In this document: positions 16,501 through 24,658 of the stretch, one piece after another
Numbering within the stretch: position 1 is the stretch's first letter
Layout: every line of letters starts with the position of its first letter
Origin: Mycobacterium barrassiae
Lineage (GTDB): Bacteria > Actinomycetota > Actinomycetes > Mycobacteriales > Mycobacteriaceae
DNA length: 64,000 bases
Direction of reading: 5' to 3'
Assembly (NCBI RefSeq): GCF_025822765.1
Contig: NZ_JACKUK010000039.1
Span: 1 to 64,000 of the forward strand
Notes under the pieces: generated by a model
Database searches by the model: none
Told to the model about the DNA's origin: nothing
Seen by the model: only the letters and a program-made list of their open reading frames with translations
Translations under genes and position numbers: made by a program

Positions 16501-16935
16501 GTGGAAGACCAACGCCTGAGGGACTTGCGGCTGCTGCGGCAGGTGCGCGACCGGATGGACCGCGAGTACGCACAGCCGCTGGACGTCGCGGCGCTGGCGT
16601 TCGGGGTGAACATGTCGGCCGGGCACCTGTCGCGCCAGTTCAAGGAGGCCTACGGCGAGTCGCCGTACTCCTATCTGATGACCCGTCGGATCGAGCGGGC
16701 GATGGCGCTGTTGCGGCGGGGCGACATGTCGGTCACCGAGGTGTGCTTCGCGGTCGGCTGTTCCTCCCTGGGCACATTCAGCACCCGTTTCACCGAATTG
16801 GTCGGGATGCCGCCGAGCACCTACCGGCGGCAGGCCGCGCACGACGTGAACGAGCTGCCGTCGTGCATCGTCAAACAAGTCACCAGACCCATCAGGAATC
16901 GAGAAGCGTCTGTTGCCGCGTCCGAATTACCGTGA
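16501..16935 (+). CDS. AraC-family transcriptional regulator
   Basis: The product is essentially one AraC DNA-binding domain (about 144 residues). Two helix-turn-helix units are visible: [33 protein letters not shown] and the second with [35 protein letters not shown]. There is no separate effector domain, as in small regulators such as MarA/SoxS. GTG starts are possible at 16471, 16486 and 16501; the last gives the family-like [17 protein letters not shown] beginning. The VOC gene starts five bases after its stop, so the two form an operon, which in relatives continues with a UvrA-like ABC protein. Confidence 0.82.
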   Translation: MEDQRLRDLRLLRQVRDRMDREYAQPLDVAALAFGVNMSAGHLSRQFKEAYGESPYSYLMTRRIERAMALLRRGDMSVTEVCFAVGCSSLGTFSTRFTELVGMPPSTYRRQAAHDVNELPSCIVKQVTRPIRNREASVAASELP

Positions 16936-16939
16936 CCTC

Positions 16940-17350
16940 ATGGACATCAGCATCAACTACAGCTACCTCCCACACACCGATCCTGAGGCGTCGCTCGCGT
17001 TCTACCGCGACGCGCTCGGCTTCGAGGTGCGCAAAGACGTCGGCCGCGGGGACATGCGCTGGATCACCGTCGGACCGGTCGGCAGACCCGAGATGAACAT
17101 CGTCCTGACGCCGCCTGCCGCGGACCCGGCGATCACCGATGATGAGCGCCGGGTCATCGCCGAGATGATGGCCAAGGGGACCTACGCCGGCATCATGCTG
17201 GCCACGCCCGATGTCGACGCCGTCTTCGAGCGAGTGCAGGCCACCGGGGCCGAGGTGATGAGTGAACCCACCGACCAGCCGTGGGGGATGCGCGACTGCG
17301 CGTTCCGCGACCCCGCGGGCAACACCGTCCGCATTCAGGAGGTGGCCTGA
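16940..17350 (+). CDS. VOC/glyoxalase-fold protein
   Basis: This 136-residue protein is a vicinal-oxygen-chelate domain: [20 protein letters not shown] at the start, [42 protein letters not shown] and a final [13 protein letters not shown]. One domain of this length forms half of a metal-binding cleft and functions as a dimer. Candidates are a drug-binding resistance protein or an isomerase/dioxygenase. The ATG at 16940 is preferred over a TTG at 16913. It lies in an operon with the AraC regulator and directly before the remnant of a UvrA-like resistance ATPase, which fits a xenobiotic-response role. Confidence 0.82.
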   Translation: MDISINYSYLPHTDPEASLAFYRDALGFEVRKDVGRGDMRWITVGPVGRPEMNIVLTPPAADPAITDDERRVIAEMMAKGTYAGIMLATPDVDAVFERVQATGAEVMSEPTDQPWGMRDCAFRDPAGNTVRIQEVA

Positions 17351-17581
17351 CGGTGGCGACGGCGGCTGCTCGCGCTGTTGGACCGCCTCGTCGACTCGGG
17401 TAAGTCCGTCGTCGTCATCGAGCACCATCAGGCCGTGATGGCGCACGCCGACTGGCTCATCGACCTCGGGCCCGGCGCCGGTCACGACGGTGGCCGGGTG
17501 GTCTTCGAGGGCACGCCGGCCGACCTGGTGTCCAAGCGATCCACCGTGACGGGGCAACACCTCACCGAATACGTCGGCTAG
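17351..17581 (+). pseudogene. Remnant of a UvrA-like ABC ATPase (C-terminal end only)
   Basis: The 70-odd codons after the VOC stop encode [40 protein letters not shown] and [14 protein letters not shown]. This is the C-terminal end of UvrA-like proteins, after Walker B: the D-loop, the switch His and the DLGPxxGxxGGxVVxxGTP motif. The rest of the protein (normally 700-900 residues with two ATPase cassettes and zinc fingers) is missing, and the tail is joined within a few bases of the VOC stop. This is best explained by an in-place deletion of most of the gene in an AraC-VOC-UvrA-like operon. The first in-frame start within it would be TTG 17378, giving an implausible 67-residue product. Confidence 0.8.
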
Positions 17582-17598
17582 GTCCCGCCTGTTCCCAG

Positions 17599-17667
17599 TT
17601 GCCGCGAAATCGAATTCCGGCAGCGAAAGTGCGAGTAACCCCCTGCGAGGATTCAGTTTCGCGGCAA
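17599..17667. repeat. Long inverted repeat upstream of the first monooxygenase
   Basis: TTGCCGCGAAA-tc-GAAT (17599-17616) is mirrored by ATTC-ag-TTTCGCGGCAA (17651-17667), about 15 paired bases around a 34-base middle. The right arm ends one base before the ATG at 17669, so either it controls translation of the monooxygenase or that gene starts later (ATG 17690). The shape is like the other long intergenic palindromes in this window. Confidence 0.6.
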
Positions 17668-17668
17668 G

Positions 17669-19456
17669 ATGCCGGGCGTGGTGTTCGACATGGATGCACT
17701 GCGCGCGAAGTATGCCTTCGAGCGGGAGCGTCGATTGCGCCCCGACGGGATCGCGCAGTACGTCGAGATCGCGGGCCCGTTCGCCGACTTCGCGAGGGAC
17801 CCGTGGTGTGACCAGAATTTCGTCCGTCAGCCGCTGGCGGATGAGGTCGATGTCGCAATCATCGGCGCTGGATTCGGCGGCCTGCTGACCGGTGCCCGGC
17901 TTCGCGAACTGGGCGTGCAGAGCATCCGGCTGATCGACAAGGCCGCCGACGTGGGCGGCACCTGGTACTGGAATCGCTATCCGGGTATCGCCTGCGATGT
18001 CGAGTCCTACGTGTACATGCCGCTGCTCGAGGAGCTGGGCTACATCCCGACCGAGAAGTACGCGAAGGGCCCCGAGATCCTCGCGCACTGCAAGAACATC
18101 GCCTCGCATTACGACCTGTACCGCGACATCTGCCTGCAAACCGAGGTCCACGAAATCCGTTGGGACCCCGAACTGCTGCGCTGGATCATCGCCACCAATC
18201 ACGGCGATGCGATGCGCGCCCGCTTCGTGGCGATGGCCAACGGCTATCTGCAGAAGCCGAAACTCCCCGGCATCGACGGGATCATGGCCTTCCAGGGGCA
18301 CACCTTCCACACCAGCCGATGGGACTACGCCTACACGGGATCCGATCTGGCCAACCTGGCGGACAAGCGGGTCGGGATCGTTGGCACGGGGGCCACCGCC
18401 ATCCAGTGCGTACCGCATCTCGCCAGGGCGGCCCGGCGACTGCTGGTGTTTCAGCGCACGCCGTCGACCGTCGATGTGCGTGGTAACCGTCCGACCGATC
18501 CGGCGTGGTCGGGGTCGCTGCAGGAGGGTTGGCAACGTCGCCGCATCGAGAACTTCCAGCTGCTGACGGCCGGCGGTGAGGCCGACGAGGATCTTGTCGA
18601 CGACGCGTGGACGAGCATCGTCAAGAAACTGTTCGTGATGCGCCAGACCGCGGTCGCCGGGATGTCCGACGAAGAGCGGTTGCGCACAGTCGAATTGGCC
18701 GACTTCGCCAAGATGGAGGACATCCGGGCTCGCGTGGACGCGATCGTCGCCGATCCCGCGACCGCCGAAGCACTCAAGCCCTGGTACGGCTACTTCTGCA
18801 AACGTCCTTGTTTTCACGACGAGTACTTGCAGACCTTCAACCGCGACAACGTGACCCTCGTCGACACCAAGGGCCAGGGTGTCGAGCGCATCACCCGCGA
18901 CGGCGTTGCGGTCAACGGCGTCGAGCACAAGCTCGACTGTCTGATCTTCGCTACAGGTTTCGAGGTGGGCACCGACTACTCACGGCGGACCGGCTTCGAA
19001 GTGATCGGCCGCGGGGGCATGACACTCACGGATGCGTGGCGAGACGGCGTACGGACGCTGCACGGGCTCACTGTCAACGGATTCCCGAACTGCTTCATTC
19101 TGTCCATCGCACAATCCGGCTTCACCGTGAACTTTCCGTATCTGCTCGACGTGCAGGCGCAACACGCCGCGGAGGTGATCGCGTGGGGGTTGCGCCACGG
19201 GGTCACCGAGCTGGAGCCGTCGGCTGACGCCGAATCGGCGTGGGTAGACACCGTGATCGGCCGCTCCACGGCGAGCGCTGGCCGCGCCAAGTCCTGCACA
19301 CCGGGGTACTACAACCGAGAAGGCCAGGCGAACGCCAAGACTCGTCAGGGCAGCTTCTTCTACGGCACCCCAACCGAATACGCCGAGATTCTCCTGGCGT
19401 CCCGCAGGAACGGCGCCCCGGAGGGTTTCGAGATCCGCACAGGTAGCCGTCGATGA
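17669..19456 (+). CDS. Flavin-containing Baeyer-Villiger-type monooxygenase
   Basis: The 595-residue protein is a type I Baeyer-Villiger monooxygenase: FAD-binding GAGFGG at 66-71, [19 protein letters not shown], the BVMO fingerprint FxGxxxHxxxWD at 208-219 and the NADPH-binding GTGATAIQ. It would insert oxygen into a ketone using NADPH and O2. Length and the extra N-terminal 55 residues match cyclohexanone- and steroid-monooxygenase-like members. Start could be 17669 or 17690. Its stop overlaps the start of the second monooxygenase by four bases (ATGA), so both are made together; a joint ketone-degradation role is inferred. Confidence 0.9.
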   Translation: MPGVVFDMDALRAKYAFERERRLRPDGIAQYVEIAGPFADFARDPWCDQNFVRQPLADEVDVAIIGAGFGGLLTGARLRELGVQSIRLIDKAADVGGTWYWNRYPGIACDVESYVYMPLLEELGYIPTEKYAKGPEILAHCKNIASHYDLYRDICLQTEVHEIRWDPELLRWIIATNHGDAMRARFVAMANGYLQKPKLPGIDGIMAFQGHTFHTSRWDYAYTGSDLANLADKRVGIVGTGATAIQCVPHLARAARRLLVFQRTPSTVDVRGNRPTDPAWSGSLQEGWQRRRIENFQLLTAGGEADEDLVDDAWTSIVKKLFVMRQTAVAGMSDEERLRTVELADFAKMEDIRARVDAIVADPATAEALKPWYGYFCKRPCFHDEYLQTFNRDNVTLVDTKGQGVERITRDGVAVNGVEHKLDCLIFATGFEVGTDYSRRTGFEVIGRGGMTLTDAWRDGVRTLHGLTVNGFPNCFILSIAQSGFTVNFPYLLDVQAQHAAEVIAWGLRHGVTELEPSADAESAWVDTVIGRSTASAGRAKSCTPGYYNREGQANAKTRQGSFFYGTPTEYAEILLASRRNGAPEGFEIRTGSRR

Positions 19457-20946
19457 TTTCGCGCGGCCGATACCTGTCCGGTCGTCTTCGCGCACTGACT
19501 CGCCGCGGAACCCCACCGCGGGTGGTGATCATCGGGGCCGGTTTCGGCGGCATCGCCGCAGCGGTCGCATTGCGCCGCAGAGGTATTGACGATGTGACGA
19601 TCGTCGAGCGATCAGACGGCGTCGGCGGCACCTGGCGGCAGAACACCTATCCCGGTGCGGCGTGCGACATCCAAAGCCATCTGTATTCGTTCTCGTTCGC
19701 ACCGAACCGCCACTGGACCCGCACCTACGCCTATCAACCCGAGATTCTGGCCTACCTCGAGTCGGTGGCTGATCGCTTCGACCTGCGCCGCCATCTGATG
19801 CTTGGCACCAGCGTGCGCAGACTGGTCTGGAATGAACCGCACTGGGATGTCGAGCTCAGCGACGGGCGAACGCTCGTCGCGGATGTTGTCGTCAGCGCAG
19901 TCGGATTATTCGGGGCGCCAAGGTATCCCGACATCGAGGGCATCGCGGAGTTCGCCGGCGACCTGATGCACACCTCGCGGTGGGATCCGGGTATCGACCT
20001 GGCGGGCAAGCGAGTGGCGGTCGTCGGCACCGGCGCCAGTGGTGTGCAGGTCGTCCCCGAACTCGCCGACACGGTGGCACAGCTGACAGTCTTTCAGCGC
20101 ACCCCGCCGTGGATGGTGCCGAAAGAGGATCGGCCGTACACCGGCGAGGAGCTCACCCGATTCCGTCGGGTCCCGTGGGCTGCAGCGCGTGAACGGTGGA
20201 GGCTGTGGAAGCTGCAGCACGACAACACGGCATTGACTCCCGACCATCCGAAAATTGCTGTGGTTCAGGAGTTGTCGGAGAACTTTCTGCGACGCCACGT
20301 CGGTGACGATTCCTTGCGTGACGCGTTGACGCCGCGCTATCCATTCCGGTGCAAGCGCGTGCTGCTCGGCGAGAAGTACTACCTGGCGCTGCGGCGCCCA
20401 CACGTAGAACTCGTGACGGATCCGATCGCGCGGGTCACCGAGTCGGGCGTCATCACCGCAGGAGGCCGTGCGGTCGACGTCGACGTGATCGTGCTGGCGA
20501 CGGGCTTCGAGACCAGCAGCTATCTGTCGGGCCTCGAGGTCATCGGCGTCAGCGGCGAACGCCTGCACGACCGTTGGGGCGAGGATCCGCGGGCGTATCT
20601 CGGCGTCGCGGTGAGTGGGTTTCCGAACTTCTTCATGCTGTACGGCCCCAACACCAACCAGGGCGCGAACTCGATCATCTACATCCTGGAGGCCGGCGCC
20701 CGGCTGATGGCCAGTGCCGTCACTCGACTGGCCAGACACGGCGGCCATCTCGATGTACGACCGGAGGTCGAAGCACGCTTCAACGCGCAGATCGCCGCCG
20801 ATCTGGAGCAGACGATCTGGACCCAGTGCGACAGCTACTACCGATCGCCGACCGGACGGATCGTCACGCAATGGCCCCACTCGGAACTCGACTACGCGCG
20901 GGCGACCTGGCGGGTGCGCCGACGCGACTGGGTGCACGCGACGTGA
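19453..20946 (+). CDS. Second flavin-containing Baeyer-Villiger-type monooxygenase
   Basis: This 497-residue protein is a shorter paralogue: FAD motif GAGFGG at 28-33, GVGGTWRQNTYPGAACDIQSH, the fingerprint FAGDLMHTSRW at 167-177 (FxGxxxHxxxW) and NADPH motif GTGASGVQ. It lacks the N-terminal extension of the upstream enzyme and resembles the phenylacetone/4-hydroxyacetophenone-like and EthA-like branch. The two genes are unlikely to be simple recent duplicates because their lengths and termini differ. The ATG overlaps the upstream stop. Substrate is unknown; some mycobacterial members activate thioamide prodrugs. Confidence 0.88.
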   Translation: MISRGRYLSGRLRALTRRGTPPRVVIIGAGFGGIAAAVALRRRGIDDVTIVERSDGVGGTWRQNTYPGAACDIQSHLYSFSFAPNRHWTRTYAYQPEILAYLESVADRFDLRRHLMLGTSVRRLVWNEPHWDVELSDGRTLVADVVVSAVGLFGAPRYPDIEGIAEFAGDLMHTSRWDPGIDLAGKRVAVVGTGASGVQVVPELADTVAQLTVFQRTPPWMVPKEDRPYTGEELTRFRRVPWAAARERWRLWKLQHDNTALTPDHPKIAVVQELSENFLRRHVGDDSLRDALTPRYPFRCKRVLLGEKYYLALRRPHVELVTDPIARVTESGVITAGGRAVDVDVIVLATGFETSSYLSGLEVIGVSGERLHDRWGEDPRAYLGVAVSGFPNFFMLYGPNTNQGANSIIYILEAGARLMASAVTRLARHGGHLDVRPEVEARFNAQIAADLEQTIWTQCDSYYRSPTGRIVTQWPHSELDYARATWRVRRRDWVHAT

Positions 20947-20954
20947 ACTGCGCC

Positions 20955-21404
20955 CTACTTCGTTTTCTTCGGTGCCGCCTTGCTCCGCGACGTCCTCTTG
21001 GTCGCAGCGGCGGTACCTCGATTGGCCAGTCGCCCTAGCGTGGCGACACCGGGGAGGGACGAAATCGCGCCGTAGACCTCGTTACCGGTGGCGACGAGCG
21101 CCTCGAGTTGAGGCAGGATCGCGTCCATCGTGCGGATCATCGGGTCGGCCAGTGCGAGATACCGCTCGGCGCGGTCGATCGCCTGGTTGAGTCGCTCGGT
21201 AGCCGTCGCCAGATTCTCGATCAGGTCGGGCAGCTGAGTTGCCAGCTGTATCGACGCAGGTGGGATACGCAACGCAGTGCCCGCAACGGCCTGCGCGGCG
21301 TCCGCCGCCGCCTGTGCGGCCGCTTGCGCAGAGTCGGCCGCTGCCTGCGCCGCTGCCTTGATGTCCTTGGGTTTGGGGGGCTTGGGAACCTTGGGGCTCG
21401 TCAT
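20955..21404 (-). CDS. Alanine-rich helical protein with lysine-rich tail
   Basis: From ATG 21404 the product is 149 residues. It begins TSPKVPKPPKPKDIKAAAQA, continues with an almost pure Ala/Gln/Asp helix (about 18-50), a segment PDLIENLATATERLNQAIDRAERYLALADP that looks amphipathic, and ends with a basic tail RTSRSKAAPKKTK. This pattern resembles small mycobacterial phasin-like or nucleoid-associated proteins; function is not recognised. The open frame to 21890 is rejected, as the upstream part is antisense to the antiporter and contains the long palindrome. It is divergent from the antiporter and convergent with the second monooxygenase. Confidence 0.7.
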   Translation of the reverse strand: MTSPKVPKPPKPKDIKAAAQAAADSAQAAAQAAADAAQAVAGTALRIPPASIQLATQLPDLIENLATATERLNQAIDRAERYLALADPMIRTMDAILPQLEALVATGNEVYGAISSLPGVATLGRLANRGTAAATKRTSRSKAAPKKTK

Positions 21405-21495
21405 CTTCCAACTGTCCCGCACGGCGAATGCACTGTCTGTCCCTTTGGCCCAATCGGCAGGGTCGCAGGCTGGACGCGGGGTGTGAGAGTCCCCC

Positions 21496-21555
21496 GCGAG
21501 CAGACGTGAAGCCCCCCTTTTTTCGCGGAAATAGGGGGAGTTCACGTCTGCTCGC
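21496..21555. repeat. 60-base mycobacterial-type palindrome in a divergent region
   Basis: GCGAGCAGACGTGAA (21496-21510) is perfectly mirrored by TTCACGTCTGCTCGC (21541-21555). Inside, a C-run (512-517 region) can pair with a G-run (21534-21538) around a T-run and TTTTTTCGCGGAAAT. It lies between the Ala-rich gene and the antiporter, which are read outward, so it is not a terminator of either. Palindromes ending in GCGAGCAGACG are a repeated intergenic motif in mycobacteria as far as I recall; a search would confirm. Confidence 0.8.
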
Positions 21556-21641
21556 GTGCACCGTCTCGAGAAGAATCCGATGCTTGCCGGGATACTTGGA
21601 GAACTTCGCCATCGTCGACAGCTTGGAACAAGGGGCCGCGC

Positions 21642-23264
21642 GTGACAGTAGTCGCCATATATCTCGTCATCACCTTCGGCCTCGGCGGCCTCGCCATGGC
21701 GTTCCGGCTGCCTCCGCTGGTTGGGTTCCTGGCGGCAGGGTTCGTCATCAACGCCCTCGACGTGGAGGACGTGCCGCAGCTGGAAGTGCTGGCAGATCTG
21801 GGCGTCACGCTGTTGCTCTTCGCGATCGGCCTCAAGCTCAACCCGCGGATCCTGCTGCGCCGCGAGGTCTGGTTGACCACGTCCGTGCACATGCTGGTCA
21901 GCGTCGTTCTCGGCAGTATCGCCTTGTGGCTGGCCGCGGTGGCCGGGGTGGCCATGCTCGCCGGCCAGAGCGTGCAGACCATCGCCCTGCTCGCCTTCGC
22001 GCTGTCGTTCTCGAGCACGGTCTTCGTGGTCAAGGTCCTCGAGGAGCGCGGCGAATCACACGCCCTCTACGGCCGGGTCGCCATCGGCATCCTGGTCATG
22101 CAGGACATCGTCGCGGTGGTCTTTCTGACGGCTACCAGCGGTCATCTCCCAAGCCCGTGGGCGCTGACACTGGTGCTGCTGTGGCCGTTCACCCGGTTCG
22201 TGCGCAGGATCTGGAGCAGGCTGGGTCACGGCGAGATGCAGTCCCTGTTCGGCATCGTGATGGCGCTGGTGCCCGGGTACGCGTTGTTCTCGGCGGTCGG
22301 ATTGAAGGGCGACCTCGGCGCATTGATCATCGGTGTGCTGTTGGCGTCGCACTCAGCATCATCTGAGCTGTCGCGTTCGTTGTTCCACATCAAGGAACTG
22401 CTGCTCGTCGGATTCTTCGTCTCCATCGGTCTCACCGGACTGCCAGACCTGCCGACCATCGGCGTCGCGCTGCTGATGATGCTGCTGCTGCCGTTCAAGG
22501 CGGGCTGGTACGTCCTGCTGCTGTCGCGGATGAAGCTCCGATACCGCACCGCGTTGCTCGCCGGGCTCAGCCTGATGAACTACTCCGAATTCGGTCTGAT
22601 CGTCGTGTCGGTCGGAGTCTCGGCGGGGCTGCTGGCGCCGGCCTGGCTCGTCGAGATGTCGATCGCGGTGGCGTTCAGCTTCGTTCTTTCGGCCCTGGTG
22701 AACGGGCGCGGACATCTGATGGTGGAGAAGATCGCCGCACGGCTGCCACCACAGGATGAGACCACGCTGCATCCCGAGGAACGGCCCGCAGACGCCGGCG
22801 ACGCCGAGGTCGTGGTGATCGGCATGGGCCGAGTCGGATACGCCGCCTATCAACGACTGACCGATCATTATGGGTTGCGCGCCGTCGGTGTCGACTACGA
22901 CGGACCGCGAGTCCAACGCCTCCGGGAAGACGGCATGAATGTCATCGAAGGCGATGCCACCGACCTCGACTTCTGGCACCAACTACGACATTCCGAGTCG
23001 GTGCGCATCGCCGTGCTCGCCATGCCGCGTCACGGCGCCAACGTCACCGCGCTGGCGTGTCTACGGGAGTCGGGGTTCAGTGGAAGGGTCGCCGCGGTCG
23101 CCAGATACGACGACGAGGTGGAGTGGGCCAAGGAGCACGGCGTCGACATCGCCTTCAATGTGTATGCGGGTGCCGGGCTCGAGTTGGCTGATCAGGTGGG
23201 CGCCGAAGGGCCCCGCGATGCCGTTCAAGCCGCCGAGGAAGAGCCAAGCGGTGGCGCTCAATGA
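21642..23264 (+). CDS. CPA2-type cation/proton antiporter with RCK (TrkA-N) domain
   Basis: The 540-residue protein combines a Na+/H+-exchanger-type membrane part (about 11-12 helices, residues 1-365; LLLFAIGLKLNPRILLRREVW, SFSSTVFVVKVLEERGE, MQDIVAVVF) with a cytoplasmic TrkA-N/RCK nucleotide-binding domain at about 385-500 (VVVIGMGRVGYAAYQRL, GDATDLDFW). This is the KefB/KefC layout: potassium or sodium efflux in exchange for protons, gated by a nucleotide or metabolite. The ATD..D pattern in helix 5 (VMQD) is present. GTG 21642 is the start. It is preceded by the long palindrome. Confidence 0.88.
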   Translation: MTVVAIYLVITFGLGGLAMAFRLPPLVGFLAAGFVINALDVEDVPQLEVLADLGVTLLLFAIGLKLNPRILLRREVWLTTSVHMLVSVVLGSIALWLAAVAGVAMLAGQSVQTIALLAFALSFSSTVFVVKVLEERGESHALYGRVAIGILVMQDIVAVVFLTATSGHLPSPWALTLVLLWPFTRFVRRIWSRLGHGEMQSLFGIVMALVPGYALFSAVGLKGDLGALIIGVLLASHSASSELSRSLFHIKELLLVGFFVSIGLTGLPDLPTIGVALLMMLLLPFKAGWYVLLLSRMKLRYRTALLAGLSLMNYSEFGLIVVSVGVSAGLLAPAWLVEMSIAVAFSFVLSALVNGRGHLMVEKIAARLPPQDETTLHPEERPADAGDAEVVVIGMGRVGYAAYQRLTDHYGLRAVGVDYDGPRVQRLREDGMNVIEGDATDLDFWHQLRHSESVRIAVLAMPRHGANVTALACLRESGFSGRVAAVARYDDEVEWAKEHGVDIAFNVYAGAGLELADQVGAEGPRDAVQAAEEEPSGGAQ

Positions 23265-23286
23265 CGTTGCACACCAACATAATTCA

Positions 23287-23314
23287 TCACAGTGACGAAA
23301 TGTGATGGTATAGG
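23287..23314 (+). promoter_or_regulatory. Palindrome TCACAGTGA with downstream GGTATAGG (copy 1)
   Basis: TCACAGTGA (23287-23295) is followed 18 bases after its centre by a -10-like TATAGG (23309-23314), upstream of the DUF1330 gene. A second unit with nearly the same spacing lies at 24751-24778. Confidence 0.5.
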
Positions 23315-23356
23315 CCCCGAGGAAGGGGAGTGGCGGATTAATTCCAGTGAAGGTGG

Positions 23357-23742
23357 GTGTTCGGCAAGATGATGGGTGCGATGCGGCCAGACAGTGTGCC
23401 CGGGCTGCAGAATTTCGACCCGAAAGCGCCCGTGTACATGGTGAACCTACTGAAGTTCAAGACACCCAACGGAGTTGCGAGTTATCTCGAATACGGCGCT
23501 GGCGTAGCGCCGATGCTCGAAGCGGCGGGTGCGTCGGTGTGCTTTACCGGCTCCCGGCCTCATGGTGCCGCCGATGAAAGCGACTCCGCATGTGGGATGT
23601 CATCATCGTCGTGAAATACCCGACGCCAAGCGCGTTCTTGGACATGGTGACGAGCGAGGGCTACCAGCAGATTGCCAAGCACCGGGATCACGCACTCGAG
23701 CGTGGCGACCTGATCGCCACCGCCGATTGGGATTTCACCTGA
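23357..23742 (+). pseudogene. DUF1330 family protein, frameshifted
   Basis: The first frame (from GTG 23357) encodes FDPKAPVYMVNLLKFKTPNG and then YGAGVAPMLEAAGASVCFTGSRPHG, the N-terminal half of a DUF1330 dimeric ferredoxin-like protein. It then goes out of frame into ADESDSACGMSSSS and stop. The other half is found in the frame shifted by one base from 23590 on: WDVIIVVKYPTPSAFLDMVT, SEGYQQIAKHRDHALERGDL and IATADWDFT, ending at 23742. The two halves match one protein of about 128 residues. A single-base indel close to 23585-23590 explains it. It could be a real pseudogene or an assembly error. Confidence 0.75.
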
Positions 23743-23800
23743 CCGGGATACGTCAACGCATCACGTTGCGTACTAAACGGAGCCGCCTCCAACCCTAACG

Positions 23801-23813
23801 CGTCACAGTGACG
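23801..23813. promoter_or_regulatory. Perfect palindrome CGTCACAGTGACG (copy 2)
   Basis: This 13-base palindrome lies between the convergent ends of the DUF1330 gene and the GH114-like gene. The same sequence recurs at 24751. Confidence 0.55.
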
Positions 23814-23833
23814 CTATTGGCAAGAGGGGGAAG

Positions 23834-24658
23834 TTACGGACAGGGCAGCCGGAAGGCGTCGAGGTCGACGTTCTTGATGAGCGTCGACAGACCGAGCGGC
23901 TTCGTCACGGCGCATACCTCGGGAAGCCGGTTGCTCTCGAGGTACTCCGCGTGGAAGACGGCCTTGTTCACGGCGAGGAAGTTGTCCCGGTACAGCGCAC
24001 ACTCGTCGAAGGTGAAGCATTCCTCGTTGAGCGCCCAATCGAAGTCGGGCTCGAGCTCGGCGAGTTGGTCGATGTCGTTCTTGAGTCCGACCGAGAGCCC
24101 GCGCGCGTGCGCTTCGGCGGCGATGAAGCGGTTGTAGTCGAGTTGGTCGGCTGCTGCCAGTTCGAAACCGGTGTCGTTGCCGTAGCCGTCGACGTTGTCG
24201 GGCTCGACCGCGTCGCAGCCGCGCGACACCGCGAGGTCGAGTCGTCGCTGCATGAGTGTGCGAACGTCGGCGTTGCGGGTGTCGAGCCACAGTTCGTCCT
24301 GAAAGGGAGGGTCGAGCGGGTTTCCTTTGGCCACGTCCGGGAAGTCGGATGCGTCGGGGCGGAAGTCCTCCCAACTGCCGGCGCTGAAGTAGCAGATGAC
24401 CTTGCGGCCGTTGACTTTCAGTGTCACCAGTTCGTCGTCGGTGGTGGTGAGTAGATCGACGTCGTAGACGGCGACGTCCAGCGACGTGTCAACGGGTAAG
24501 CCCGACAGCTGCCACTGCCAGGTGGTGCCGACCGGTGGTTGCCAAAGCGCTTCGTCGCTGGCGGCAGTATTCGACTCGCCACCGGAGTCACGGCCGCCGC
24601 ACGCAGTCAAAGTCGCGAGAGCGATGGCGCCGTAAAGAACGCGTGGCGCGATGCGCAT
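23834..24658 (-). CDS. GH114-like (endo-alpha-1,4-polygalactosaminidase family) lipoprotein
   Basis: The product (274 residues from ATG 24658) has a lipoprotein signal with lipobox LTAC and Cys20, a Ser/Gly-rich linker, and a TIM-barrel domain of the glycoside hydrolase 114 type: WQWQLSGLPVDTSLDVAVYD, KVICYFSAGSWEDFRPDASD, GCDAVEPDNVDGYGNDTGFE with the acidic EPDN motif, and LSVGLKNDIDQL. Family members act on galactosaminogalactan-like amino sugars; bacterial lipoprotein versions have unknown targets. It should be anchored outside the cell membrane. The longer frame to 24880 is rejected because the residues before the signal peptide are non-coding. Confidence 0.82.
   Translation of the reverse strand: MRIAPRVLYGAIALATLTACGGRDSGGESNTAASDEALWQPPVGTTWQWQLSGLPVDTSLDVAVYDVDLLTTTDDELVTLKVNGRKVICYFSAGSWEDFRPDASDFPDVAKGNPLDPPFQDELWLDTRNADVRTLMQRRLDLAVSRGCDAVEPDNVDGYGNDTGFELAAADQLDYNRFIAAEAHARGLSVGLKNDIDQLAELEPDFDWALNEECFTFDECALYRDNFLAVNKAVFHAEYLESNRLPEVCAVTKPLGLSTLIKNVDLDAFRLPCP

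Noticed and set aside
16892-18928. 678-codon frame on the minus strand
   Set aside because: Antisense to the VOC gene and first monooxygenase, both with clear motifs. No family resemblance.
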